DNA from: Acanthochlamys bracteata
Lineage: Eukaryota > Streptophyta > Magnoliopsida > Pandanales > Velloziaceae
Length of the DNA stretch: 64,000 nucleotides
Reading direction: 5' to 3'
NCBI GenBank assembly: GCA_019914995.1
Contig: CM034130.1
Coordinates: 8,184,001-8,248,000 of the forward strand
In this document: positions 19,643 to 31,536 of the stretch, in pieces
Layout of the letters: every line of letters starts with the position of its first letter
Position numbering within the stretch: the stretch's first letter is position 1
Position numbers and translations under genes: made by a program
The notes under the pieces: generated by a model
What the model was told of the DNA's origin: nothing
Databases searched by the model: none
The model's input: only the letters and a program-made list of their open reading frames with translations

Positions 19643-21309
19643 AGTTATCAGCATGAACAAGGTTGTGACTTTCTTGGAGAACTGTTTTCAATTGCAAAAT
19701 TTTCCTCTTTAGTTGGTTGCACTATTATGCAAACTGCAAGTGGATTAATGTCCCTCAGAGTGCATTGTTTAAATGATGACATTTGGGGTATTATAAGAGA
19801 ATTTCTACTTCTAACATCTAGTAAAATTGCTGTAGGGCTACGATTAGATTTACAATGCTAGTTGGAGGCAGATTGTTTAGTAATCAAGTGCCGACATGTA
19901 TGGAAGATGTATACATCGGGTAGGATGCTGCGATCAATCAGAGGTGTAATTGAAAGGAAAAAGTTTCAAATTCGGTGCTCCCATGAGAAAGCAATTAGTA
20001 GCTGCTTTGGGTCAGGAGGGGAAAGGCTTTGTTGGTTTTTGAGCAGGATTGAATAGTCATTCTTTAATTTTGTGAAACCCTTTCATTTTCTGTTGCTCCT
20101 GGGGATAAAATGATGTGGTAATCAAATCGATGACCTTGAACAGCATTTTACTCTCCTCAGAGAAGAGGAGCTTCTAGTAGGAGTTGTCATTATACTCTAG
20201 TTTGACATGCCAGAAGCCTTTGAACCACTTCCGTTTGCAATCACCTTGCATTCCTTGCAAAAATACTCTTATGGTTTGCAAACTAGAATAGATAAAGCAT
20301 ATTTTACAAATATTTTAACCAATTGAAATCACTTTATTTTGAACTAAACAATCTACTTGGTTAGTTATTTATAACAATACCATTGGTGCTTGCAGGAAGT
20401 AACAGTGCACAGTAACAGTGCGCAGTAGGTTGCGCCAGATGCTTCTTTGCTAGTGCAGCCAATCTATAGAGAGAAGCTGAAGACTTGAAAGTATAGAGAG
20501 CCGTTGAAGATTACTGAAAACCTTATCAGGCTCATACGGTTCTAGTAAGTTTTCAAGTAAGAGTACTGGTGCTCCTTTGGACATTTACAATTTCAATCTA
20601 TAATTGTAAAAATTGTTCAGTGTCTTACAATAAATGGTGTTACAATGTCCTTTTTATGAGTTAGGTAAGCCCAAGTTTTCATATTTCAGATCCAAAAGTT
20701 CCTTGTGTCCTGTGCAACAGGTACAGAAGTAGAGGAAATGTACCCATACTAGTGTCTGTACTCTGAAGTTCATGAATAATCTTTGTAATTACTGGAATCC
20801 CTGATGTCTAAATACTAATAACCTGTTTGTTTCGGGCTATGTAATTGATAGTAGTTTGTAGTTCCCCATCTGGCCATTTATTTGACTGCATGGCAAGCGA
20901 TTGTTTATTTGTTCTACATATCAACCATTCGTTATGGATGTATTCAGTTTCTTAATGCGCAAGTGCTTATAGTTTGGCTTGGTTGTATTACTTTGTTTAA
21001 AAGCAATGGAAATTGTGTCCTTCTGGTAGAACACGTCTCATTTTCAGGAGCAGTATAAGAAATTTGAGGTATCCAGAAAACAGCTGTTTATCCTAAAAGC
21101 GATTGCTTAGTGGGATGCTTCTGCTATATTGCATAACTCGCAGTAAAAAAGAACTAAAAGAAAGAAGGTGTTCCAATGTAATTTATAAAAAAAAGAAAGA
21201 AGGCGACGGAGGAGGCGGAGGACGAAAAGGCACGTGCTTTACATTATCATTGTTTGCGAAGCAGTCCATCTAGCTCTGATCAATCGTAGAGCAACTGTTA
21301 AATAGCGCG
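19643..21309. other. 3' region of the ILK gene and spacer
   Basis: No protein gene is supported. The first several hundred bases are probably 3' UTR, possibly with a spliced last exon after an acceptor near 19835. Two short nearly identical words (AGTAACAGTGC at about 20399 and 20413) form a tiny direct repeat. The last 200 bases precede the small membrane-protein frame at 21310. Confidence 0.35.
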
Positions 21310-21705
21310 ATGGATACCGTTAAGCTCTTTGAAGAACATCACGATTTCATCTTCATTTCCGTTTTCAAGCTGTTTTTCTCCTTGTTGGTTTTGTTTTTGT
21401 TAATGGTGGAAGCGGACGGAGTTCCGGCGACCCAAGCTTACGATAAGGAGATGACCTGCAGCCGCGATGGCTGAGCTAGAACTAGGTTCTTGACTTCAAC
21501 GTGGTTCACTAGAGTGCCGAGACAGAGAAAGTCAGCGGCCGGCGGTGGCGGCGCAGCAGAGGAATGCTTAGCTCCACCGCTGCCGCCATCAGAAGTTGTA
21601 GTGTACGGCGTAAATAATCTGAGACTATCTGATCTTGGGCTTTCTTTCCATCGCCGTCGGCGGAGAAATAAAACCAGCAAGAAACTGCAGCAAAGAGAAG
21701 AATAA
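21310..21705 (+). pseudogene. Small membrane-protein reading frame interrupted by one in-frame TGA
   Basis: One frame runs 132 codons from an ATG to TAA at 21703-21705, with a single TGA at 21472-21474 (codon 55). The first part has a charged start, then a long hydrophobic segment (about residues 14-33), like a signal anchor. The part after the TGA is Gly/Ala-rich, then has a VVVYGVNNLRLSDLGLSF stretch and a basic RRRRRNK tail. It looks like one short plant membrane protein rather than two. I do not recognise a named family. No GT-AG intron of plausible size removes the TGA in frame. Explanations: a pseudogene, a sequence error, or read-through. An opposite-strand frame (21509-21997) is His/Gln/Ser-rich and less protein-like. 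Confidence 0.5.
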
Positions 21706-23708
21706 TGGAGGCAGATGGGTAGTAGAACAACAAGAAGAAGATGGTTATCGCGGCGATGCCGATAAGTTGTTGAAGAAGCAGGAGAGGGGAGAGTGATTGA
21801 AGAAATATTTGCAGGGAATGTTTGTTGAGAAGGTGGTGGCGGAGAAGGGTAGGTTGGGAAGAATGGAAGTGAAGGAGTTGCAGTAGTAGTGGTGAATGGG
21901 AGTAAAGAGAAGGGTTAGTTTGGGAATGGTTGTGTTGTTGGTGTTTCTGTTGGTGAGTAAGAGATTGCTGTGGAAGGTGTTGGGAAGAATGGCCCATGTA
22001 GAAAGTCTTCTGCTGCTACTTCTTACGATCACCATTGCTAGTGAAACATCAAAGAACTTTGAACAGGTCAAGAAGAAGAAGAAGAGATGGTTCAAGGTTG
22101 ATGTTCTTCTTTAGATGGAAGTGTAGAAGTTTGAATTTTTTCTGGAAAAAGATTCAAACTTTCGGTTTCCATGAAAAGAAAAGCTTGGTTAGTTTTTCTT
22201 CTTTCAACTTCAACGGAGAGAAGAAAACCGAACCTTTGAGCAAGAACACCAACGGCGATTTGGTGTTTTTAATTTCAACGTATAACTATCTAGAGCTGGA
22301 AAGTATCTGGAAATAGTGGAAAAGATAATGTAAAGTAGACTCATGAGTCGTGACTATCCCAGTGCAAATAAATACTACTAGTAGAACAACAGTATTATAC
22401 CTTCAGTTTGAACGCAAAGTTTTGTTGTCACAAACTTTCCCACACGAGAGATGAAGAGATAAAAGGAATTGGGAACTTCCAAAACAAAGTACTTGAGCAT
22501 AAAGGACACTGCCAATCCTTTTTCTTAAATCCTCGTAGATATTCTGAAAGTTTCCGTAATTTACAATATACAGAATCATCGCAATACACTTCCTGATAAG
22601 AGGAATTGCAGGTTGGAACTACTCCAAGCTGTCTTGGAAAGCAAGACCATAACGAGAAAGTAATACTTGCAGACCAGTTAAAAACCTAGAGGATACTGTC
22701 AGATTTTTCACAGATTTTCTCAAAATTCACCCCCAAAACTATGACACATTAATATCGCCATTAGACTTCCTTGCAAAGGAGTTGCAGCAATTGTTTCAAC
22801 TTGTAACAGCTCCAAGACGTCCAGTAGTGAAAGAAGGATCGCTGAAAGGACATTTTGCACATCAATGCATAACAGGAACTCAACATGCACCATTTCAATC
22901 CAGCTGCTTCCGAAAGTTGTCTTCCTTGATCAACATAGTTATTTATCGTCAACAAGTTGAGAAAAACCTTAGCTTCTGAAGTGTCACTCATCTTAATACA
23001 GAGCACACGAGACAGCTGTACATGAGCAAGGTTTTGGAATTCTATTCATGTCATGAGCTCTGATAGTCCCTGGCAATAACAAGAAGGTATCTTCCCTTGA
23101 ACAATATCTAACCTTACAACTGTCTTACTACCTGCAAGACAACACCTACTCATCATGCAACTTTTTCCAAGTGGAAGCACCAACTCTAAATAAATTACGA
23201 AGTTGATACACAAGTAGTATGCCAGAAAGTGTGAGATAGTTGCAAGTCCCAGATCAGAAAGTTAATAAACCCTTCTAATCTCATAAACCAACAGCCTGAG
23301 AGAAATTGCATACTGTACCATTGATCCATTAGAATTCCCAATAACCACATATAATCAAAGCTGGACCAAAACCAGGATTTTAGAAAAGGTTTACTACTAA
23401 CTCTTAAAGTCTATCCATTTCATGAGCTTACGTAAAGCCTAAGAAACATTCAGTTACTTAATAACCTATCATCCTAGGAAAGCTTCAAATGCTTTGTTTA
23501 ATCGTGCTACCATTTTTTAAATTTTTATTACAGGAAATACACACCAACTATCTGAGACATGCAGCATGATTAATATAATTGAGGAAATTCCTAAATGCAT
23601 TGAAAAAATCCATTAAGTCAATTAGTAGCATATCAGCAAACAGATCAATCATTAAGAGAAGACAGGTATACCTCAAGTTTCCAATTACAAACAGGTGGTA
23701 TATGCGAT
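21706..23708. other. Spacer between the small membrane-protein frame and the FRS gene
   Basis: GA-rich purine sequence (about 21710-22115), then ordinary AT-rich DNA. The right-hand part is expected to include the 3' UTR of the minus-strand FRS gene. No coding region is supported; the frames seen are short and of mixed composition. Confidence 0.35.
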
Positions 23709-26700
23709 CTAACCAGGAGCAGTACTAGCAGTAGAAGTTGGAGACACGTCTGTGTTCTGAAGAGACTCGCTAGGCTTTAAAGCATATCGAACCTTTTGTC
23801 GCTTAGGGGCATTTCCACGTCTTAAATCCAGAGCTGCAGTTGGTGGCTGACCAGCCTACATTCAAACATATAACGAGATGGAACACAGAGAAGACCCTGC
23901 TGCTATACAAGAATTAGACGAAGAAGTGAGAAGAACGATAAGGACCGAGTGAAACACCTGAAGCCTTTGCTGGTATATCCAGGGCATCGTTGTAGCATTA
24001 CCAAGTACTTGTCCATCACCACCACTCTGCGACATTTGCAGCAGTCAACAAAAGATTAGGATGAAGTACATCATACAGATGGCATAACAATTCCAGGTAA
24101 GAAAACAGATAACATCTAATCCCTCAAAAATCCTTTCATTTATTCATATATGTTTGGCACGAAAATTTTAATGGAAGCATTAAATAAAGAACTTTCAGTC
24201 TTACTAACCGGAAACATATAAAAAATGCCAGGGGGCTGAGATCCTGCTTGATCCCCAACATCATGTGGGTGGCCCGAGAGCAACCTGCCCTGACCAACAA
24301 ATGGCAAAAACTGAGGGTTTGCACTATCCTGAAACATAATAAGGTGAGCAGTTATGGGAAAATGCATATGAGTTATGGTGACTGAATAGAAGTTCTGGTT
24401 GTATATATGAAAATCATAGTAAATACTCTGTGAAGAAGACGTGGCAGAAGTTTTTGTACAGTTGGAGCAGTTTGGAATGCATAACCAAGATTCTCAACCT
24501 TTTGAGTATTTACAGAAATCTGCCGTAAAAGAAATGAAAGGATGTTGTAACTAAAATAAATTCCTTAATGACTAGTAGAAGTGATTGGGAGGGCTACTCT
24601 TCCAAGAAGCAAAGTGCAATGGGCTACCTGCGTTTCCTTTTGTTCTGAACGAGTACCCTGCTGCTTAGGAATTTTAACCAAGTTCTTCTCAAAAGGTGCA
24701 GAGGCATTTCTTTCCCCACTTTGATTGTTATTGTTATCCAATTTATTCATTTTAGGTACACGAGTCACTATTCTGGGCAGCGTATCTTCATAAGTACTGT
24801 CACTTAAGAGAAACTCCTGTGCCTCTTTTATCAACTTTAAAGCAAGTTGGTATTTATCTGTTATGACTCCTACCTCTGCTAGCAGGAGACAACGCTTTGA
24901 TAGATAATCATAACGCTCCATTCGATTGGCAGCAACCACATCACTCAAATCACAGCCCATAAAATGCAAACGCTTAAAATCTTTCTTCCACCGATCAAGG
25001 ATGAACTGTGATGGGATCTCATGCACTTTTTGCATCTTAAAAACAGTAAGCGCATGCCTACACAAAATACCTCTGAACTGGAAAGATCCACATAAACACT
25101 GAACATTCTTGTTTTCATCATTGAAAATCACTTCGTAATGTTTACTCATAGTTTTCTTACCATCATCAAGAAACATACATTCCTTGACATCAAATGTGGA
25201 GATCAACCCTTCCATTTTGACTAATGAGGGGTGACAATACATAATTGACTCAATCTCATCTTGGAATTTCTTAAAAATATTAAGGGTGTACACCTTTGAG
25301 AGCTGTTCTTCCATAATAAACTTGGAAACAGCCGGACGCCTCTTATGGAATGTCTCAAAATCTGCTTGAACCTCCTTTTCATACCTACTCCGCAGCGCCA
25401 TCTCATAGTTACCCAAAAACTGCTTAATTGAAGCCTTTGAGTCCAGATATCCTTCAAAAAAAGGATTCACTGCCTCATTCCTAGCAAGAGTAGACAGACC
25501 TGCCCAAAATGCATCTTTCAAATAAACCGGCACCCACATAAAGCGACAGTGGTACAATGATATCAACCACTCGTTGCCCTGAAGTCCATGAACGTCAATC
25601 ATCTTCCTCCACTCTTCCTCAAATTCCTCTGGCCTCAAAGAATCATAGACCGCCTTCTGCATCTGCTTACTGATAGCCCTGTACTCCCCCAAGCCACCTA
25701 GCTTCTCAGGAACCCTTCTCATTATCTGAAACAGGCACAAACGATGTCTGACAGCAGGCATCACTTCACCAACAGCAATCTGCAATCCTCTACACTGATC
25801 ACTAATAAAAGCATTAGGCAACTTTCCATAACCACAAGCAAGCCACGCCTTGATCAGCCAAGAATACGTCTCCTCGCTCTCATCAGCAAGTAAAGCACAA
25901 CCAAGCAGCACCATCTGCCCGTGATTATTGCTTCCTACAAATGCAGCTACTGAGCAATCATAATTGCTTGAAACACAAAAAGAATCAAGCAAAACTACAT
26001 CAGAGAAGTACTCGTAAGCGGCCCGGGACTGCGCATCGGCCCAGAACAAATTCCTAACCCTTCCATCAGAACTCAAATCCACACAATGGAAGAAATTAGA
26101 GTTACTAGCTTGCATTCTAGTTAGAAAAACACGAATGCAATTCGCATCTTCTTCGCCGAGCTTTAAGCAATTACTGCTACTATTACTACTACTTCTACTG
26201 CTACAATTACCCGAGAAGAGAACTTCGGCGAGACCAGAGAATGGATCGAATGCGGGTCCCACCGAAGGAGTTTGATGGGGCCCACTGTCAACGGCAGAGG
26301 CGAGGGAAGGAGAGAGAAGGTGGTTGTGATCAATCACGGCGAGCTCGAGATGGAGAAACCCGTCAGACCAAAGCTTAGATCGAACACGAGCAAGACAACC
26401 GGTGGAAGTAACGGAACGGTGACGGTACTTGGGTTCCTGACGTCGACGACCGCCTTTAGAACACATAAGCTCCATGTAAAGACAACGCCGTTTATTAACA
26501 CCGTTAATTTCTTCGTCGTCGGTGAAAGAAGAACGCCTGACGGACACGGAGAAGCCGAGACGGCGAGCGTAGGATTTGTAGAATGATATAAACTGTATGT
26601 GGTCGGAAAACAGCATGCCGACTTCTGGTGATTGACCGAAATGCCCCTGAACATCTTCTTCTGCTCCTCCTCCTCCATCGGTGAAGAACTCACCATCTTC

Positions 26701-27067
26701 GTTGTTCTCCTGAGAAGAAGAGAAGCGTCAGAAATGGTGAATGGCAGGAGAAGTAAAATTAAAGAAAATAGAAGGTTAGAAATGACCTCGATTGAATCGG
26801 GGATGCTGCGACGAGTTGAATCGGGCATAACGGGAGTGGAATCGGGTGGTCGAATTTTGGGGGAGAGTAGAAATGGAGAAGGAGAACGTGAAGGTGAGGA
26901 GAAAGAGGAAGGTGACCACAACAAGGGACCAAGAGTGGCACGTCACCGTTTGGTAAGAGTTTTGGGGGCGGGATTGAAGAGTTTTTACTTTGATTATTGG
27001 TAGACCGAAAACGTGACCAGTTTCTTACCGAAAGCCTTGCAGAAACCAATTCCCTCAGCAACTCCAT
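23709..27067 (-). CDS. FAR1-related sequence (FRS) protein, transposase-derived
   Basis: Minus-strand exons in coding order: 27029-27067, 24628-26709, 24209-24328, 23958-24026 and 23709-23855. All are multiples of three with proper splice sites, giving 818 residues. The main exon continues upstream of its internal ATG at 26616 as PEVGMLFSDHIQF, the usual FAR1 domain start, so the 13-residue exon 1 is inferred from the ATG at 27067 and a GTAAG donor. Order: FAR1 zinc-chelating domain (about 45-155, Cys residues and DHNH), MULE transposase-like domain (about 245-350), SWIM zinc finger CLC...CRH (about 548-570), low-complexity C-terminus. FHY3/FAR1 relatives are nuclear regulators of light, circadian and growth genes, domesticated from Mutator-like transposases. 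The subgroup is not assigned. Confidence 0.88.
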
Positions 27068-27715
27068 CCAAAGATTGTTTTTTTTTTTTTTTTGGCTGTT
27101 TTTTAGACTATTTTGGTGATTTAAAGATTGGTTTTGTTTGCTTCAGTGGTTCCATGATTAAGTGTTTGTGTTTTATTTCTGGAGTCAAATAAGTGTTTCT
27201 ACATATCTGGGTTATTTTTGTTTAGTTCTTGCAGCAGCATGTTTACGTTGGTTTTATCTCATGAAATTTCTGAATTAGGTCTCCTTCCGCTGTTACTATG
27301 GAAGTTGAAGTAATCAGACTGTTACATAAACCAAAAATTTAGCAGCAATTGCTTGATCTGGCACATTCTAAGCAATTATTACGGCAATTAACCAAAGTAA
27401 TCGTGCATAATTCTCAAATTATTAGTAACTATAACAACGTCTATAATTTTGAGATTATATTTATAAAAATTTATCCTCATTTCTTTTTTATTGCACAAAG
27501 GAATTGAACTGTTCTGTTCTGTATAAATACATACACAACGAATTAGCTGCCTACAGAAAAAAAAAGTTTGTACACTGATAAACCTCCTTGGTAGAATGAG
27601 GAATGTCTACAACCATATTGTCGGCTTGTTGCTGAGTATAAACTTTGTGTACAGAGATTTATATACCTGAAAGTATTATCATTATAAAAATCAAAAGGCA
27701 GCTGTATTATTTGAG

Positions 27716-27956
27716 AGTGCGTTTGGAATTATTTATAAAATAGAATTTTTTTTAAATAAAAAATATTTTTATTTTTTTTGAAAAATAATTTTATATTTTT
27801 ATTTATAAAAAAATAATAAAAATATATAAATAAAAGATCTTATTACATAAAATTTTTCTACACTAATTTTTAAATAAATTTTCTAGTATATATTAAAATA
27901 TATAAAATAAAATAAAATAAAAAATTGTTTTTGATATGGACTACCAAACGCAGACT
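27716..27956. mobile_element. MITE family D, copy 1
   Basis: An AT-rich element of about 240 bp with inverted ends TGCGTTTGG and CCAAACGCA. Its interior aligns by eye with 28766-29020 along its whole length, including shared AAATATTTTTATTTTTTTTG, AATAATAAAAATATATA and TACACTA words. It has no coding capacity. Confidence 0.6.
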
Positions 27957-28765
27957 AATTTTGATGAGTAAAAAAAAAGAGTTGGATAGTTTTCTTTTAA
28001 TATTCAGTACAGAAAATATTGCTTGCTCTAGGACCCCATCATTCTTTACCTTGTTTATTGAAGCAAATACTTTACTTTTGTAAGTTCTGTAAACAGCAAT
28101 GCATACCACCATGGAATTCCAACAAACAAATAAGTCATGTCTAGTAAGTAAGGTATCAGCAAAGAGGCACATATGCAGGAAGTCCAAAATGGCAGACAAA
28201 GCTAATAGGTCAAAAATATAATAAGAATAAATTCGTAATTTGATTGAGCTAAAATTTTATAAATAATTTTTTAAATTATAATTTTTTATATTCAACGATG
28301 AAGATTAAATTTAGAAATTATTTCGGTCATAAATCGAAAAAAGAGTACTCGAAAGTGCTCCAAAAAAAAAAGTATTTCTATTCATTTCCTATATATATAT
28401 ATTGATATGTGAAATAATTTTACATAAATTATTACCAAATAAATAATAAGCTATTTTGAAATAGAGCTTATAAATAAAGTATTACATGAAATTTTATATA
28501 AAAAAATATTATGTGAAATGTGTTTTTGAAGAAATTATTTTACCAAATGCGATACAAAGTTGTTTCATTATAACATATTTCAAGTTGATTTCAAGGTTTA
28601 AGTTGGAAGATCAATTACTCTAATTTGATTTACCTCAATTCATTTAATTAAATTTTTAACGCAGATGGAATCCCTCATGTAATTTAATTTACAATAACTG
28701 AACTTATTTACGTCAACACAAACATGAAAAGTTCTAATTACTGTAACTGAATATTATAGTAGTTC

Positions 28766-29020
28766 AGTGTGGGATATTTATGAAATGAAATTTTTTTGAA
28801 ATAGAAAATATTTTTATTTTTTTTGAAAAATAAATTTTTATTTTTTTTACTTCAAAAAATAATAAAAATATATAATAAAAGGATCTCATTTCGTAAAATT
28901 TTTTTACACTATCAAAATTTTTAAATAAATTTTTTAAATACTTATAAAATATGTATTAAAAAATATGAAATAAAAAAATTAAAAAAAATATTTATGATAA
29001 GTAGTGCCAAATCGCAGCCT
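28766..29020. mobile_element. MITE family D, copy 2
   Basis: A second, more decayed copy of the element at 27716-27956, in the same orientation. Its 3' end (GTGCCAAATCGCAGCCT) has lost perfect complementarity with its 5' end. Confidence 0.55.
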
Positions 29021-29329
29021 GTATACACTAAAACAAACGTGCCTTAGCCTATATGTATTTTCTTGGTCACTCCATATTGTTGACAAACTTAATTTTAAAT
29101 ATATTTATTTGGATCAAAACAATTACGACGGATATATTTAAGATAGCGTGGTAACTTATGCTCATCTAGGAGTTCTGTTTAAATAAGAAAATAGATATTG
29201 GGGATTGAATATTAAACACTAAAATTCATATAACTGTATTATTGGTAAATCTGAAACAAAAGTCAACAGCTAGCTGGAGTCCAATAAACACAGCCTGAAA
29301 TCCAATGACCACTTCCGCAGGTTTCGTCG

Positions 29330-29605
29330 GTGCGTATTTTAAATGTCAATAATTTTTTTTTTTTTGGATCAGATTTTAAATTTTAAATAGTTTATATATT
29401 TTAATTATACAAAAATTTAGAATTTTAGTTTTATATGTGAAACTTCAATTTTAACTTTCTTATTTACACACATTTTTATTATATTTTTTAATTTTTAATA
29501 TATTTTAAAAAATTATTGAAATACAAATACTGAACTCTACTAATTCTATTTTCTAATTTTTACTTTTACGAAACTCAGTTATGAACATTTGAAACATTCT
29601 CTTAT
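29330..29605. mobile_element. MITE family B, decayed copy
   Basis: It starts GTGCGTATTTTAA like the intact element at 45116 and shares its interior (AGTTTATATATTTTAATTAT and following words). The right end has decayed to TTTGAAACATTC. It directly abuts the element starting at about 29606. Confidence 0.5.
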
Positions 29606-30398
29606 CATAGTTGTCAGATCCGGACTGACTTGTCCAGATCGATCCGGAAATCGTCGATCCAGACGGTAGATCGGTCCGAATTTACAAAAAGATTGTTTAT
29701 ACAATCGATCCATTTTTATCCAATTTGATCCGTTCTGACCCGCTTCAACCCGATCGACCGCCCGTCCGGATCAAACCGGATTGAAAAAATTTATAAAAAT
29801 TTAATTAAAAATTTTAAATTGATGATATATTTAATACAAAAATAATTATTAATAGTTCTATGTTGAAAAATGATATGTAATTTAGATTTAGCATTTGGAT
29901 GTGATAATGCAAAAAATATAATTGATTATTTTTTATTTGTAAATATCAATTATTAGTAATTTTTAAATTTTTTATATTGTAAAATATTTAGACTCAAATA
30001 TGTATACCTAAAAAAGTTAATTATATCTTTTTTATGATTTATCTATTTTATGGTTTTATTTTTTTCTAATCTCCTAATTTATTTAAAATTTTCTATTTAT
30101 AAATTTTAATTTTTTTTATTATTATTAGTGATGGCAATTATTGTGGCAATACTTTAATTCTTGCTGTGATTATTATTGCTGTTGTTGTTGATAGTAATGA
30201 CATAATAAAAATACTTTAATTTTTTGTTATAATTGTGTCATTAGCAGTAAATTTCTTACTATAATTATTATTATTAGTTAAAAATATTTTAATATTATTG
30301 ATCCAACGATTCGACCAGTTGATCTGGCGGTTCAACCCGAAAACCGTGATCCGAACAGTTTTCCGATTCGATGTCCAATTCAATTCTTACAACTATAG
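29606..30398. mobile_element. Non-autonomous inverted-repeat element, possibly Mutator-like
   Basis: About 790 bp with ATAGTTGT-type ends in inverted orientation (ATAGTTGTCAGA at left, TTACAACTAT at right). Both ends lead into GC-richer tracts full of GATCCGG / CCGATTCG words, and the centre is very AT-rich. Flanking CTCTTA on both sides could be the core of a target duplication. There is no transposase frame. Degenerate relatives of the GC-rich end tracts occur at about 12955-13075. Confidence 0.5.
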
Positions 30399-30954
30399 CT
30401 CTTACAGAAAAAATGACCAAAAACTACACAATAATAAAAAGCAGCTCATTTCTTTTCATAAAGTACGTCTAATTTTTTTTTAAAATAAGATTTGAATTTA
30501 TTTATAACAATATTATTTATATCAAATTATTTTTTAATAACTTAATTTCAGTGAAAATGGAAACACACCTCTAATTAAAAAACCAGCTGAGAGGATCCAA
30601 TGGCTATATTTTCATTAAACACCTTAGACAATGTGTATTGACAAACAACCCCATAAAGTTACGCGCTCACTTCGTGTAACACCCTCAATATTACCTATTA
30701 AGAAATAGCTCCGTTAACGTTACCAGTTGTCAAACACAAAAATCAAACTAGCCGTTACTGCTCTTCTTCTTCTATTATCACCTCTTTTCCCCAACGGTCA
30801 TGTTTTCTTCTCTGCTGCTTATAAAACACTTTCACCAGTTCCCCACTCTCTTCGACAACAACAAAACTCAATTCTCACCTCTCTCTTCTCTCAAATTTCT
30901 CTCAAAACTTTCACAGATCATTGCTTTGGAAGCGTCGAAAGATCGATCGACCAA

Positions 30955-31536
30955 ATGGGTCTCTCAACAATGGCAATAACACAATCGACAGAATCGATGA
31001 TGACCCGTTCCCACTACCACACGCACAAAGCATTCCTTCTCTGCAACTACTTGCTCCTCGGCGCAGCTTCCAGCTGCATCTTCCTAACTCTATCACTCCG
31101 TTTGATCCCTTCGGCTTGCGGTCTGCTTCTCATCCTCCTCCACATTCTCACCATCTTCGGCGCAATCTACGGTGCTCATTCCATCGCCCAATCAGCACCC
31201 ACTGCTCGCCGTCATGATGTTCACATGGTCTCCACCGTGCTCGCTGCAATATTCCAAGGAGCAGTTTCAGTTCTGATCTTCACAAGGACTGACGATTTCT
31301 TGTATGAGTTGAGATCCTATGTCCAGCAGGTTGATGCCGCCGTGATTCTACGCATGGCTGGGGGGCTCTGCATCGCTATATTTTGCCTTGAGTGGATTGT
31401 TTTGGCGTTGGCGTTCGCGCTGAAGTACTACGCTTATGTGGAAGGGGATTCAGTTGGGAGTAGTACAGCAAGGAGGAGTGCTAAGGTTCAGTGTGACCAG
31501 GAGATGAAGGACTATCCATGGCCTTTCCAGGTCTAA
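30955..31536 (+). CDS. Plant four-helix membrane protein of unknown function
   Basis: A single-exon gene of 193 residues. The ATG at 30955 is used. The frame stays open upstream to 30727 but only from a non-ATG codon, and that upstream stretch looks like a pyrimidine-rich leader. Four hydrophobic segments are visible, at about 27-48, 53-76, 91-110 and 130-158, separated by short loops. The N-terminus is Ser/Thr-rich and the C-terminus is hydrophilic and cytosolic-looking (ending KDYPWPFQV). I recognise the type as a conserved plant membrane protein but know of no assigned function, so none is given. Composition matches a real gene: it is far more GC-rich than its flanks. Confidence 0.82.
   Translation: MGLSTMAITQSTESMMTRSHYHTHKAFLLCNYLLLGAASSCIFLTLSLRLIPSACGLLLILLHILTIFGAIYGAHSIAQSAPTARRHDVHMVSTVLAAIFQGAVSVLIFTRTDDFLYELRSYVQQVDAAVILRMAGGLCIAIFCLEWIVLALAFALKYYAYVEGDSVGSSTARRSAKVQCDQEMKDYPWPFQV

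Larger units (their letters stand above)
27068..30954. other. Gene-poor repeat-rich stretch
   Basis: About 3.9 kb between divergent genes with no supported coding sequence. It starts with a T-run of 17 bases near 27079. It holds two copies of MITE family D, a family B copy and a longer inverted-ended element, listed separately, in otherwise very AT-rich sequence. The last 200 bases are the promoter and pyrimidine-rich leader of the gene at 30955. Confidence 0.5.

Noticed and set aside
21509..21997. Minus-strand frame of 162 codons over the TGA-interrupted region.
   Set aside because: It is His/Gln/Ser/Leu-rich as expected for the antisense of a GA-rich strand. The plus-strand frame has a better start, a membrane segment and more protein-like composition.
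22761..23006. Minus-strand frame of 81 codons downstream of the FRS gene.
   Set aside because: Composition and context fit the 3' flank of the FRS gene; no protein family is recognised.
24565..24627. Read-through C-terminus of the FRS main exon.
   Set aside because: A GTAGCC donor at 24627 and three downstream exons in phase give a more family-like tail, so read-through is kept only as a possible isoform.
30727..30954. Upstream in-frame extension of the four-helix membrane protein.
   Set aside because: It opens at a non-ATG codon and consists of pyrimidine-rich leader-like sequence. The family-like start MGLSTMAITQ at 30955 is preferred.
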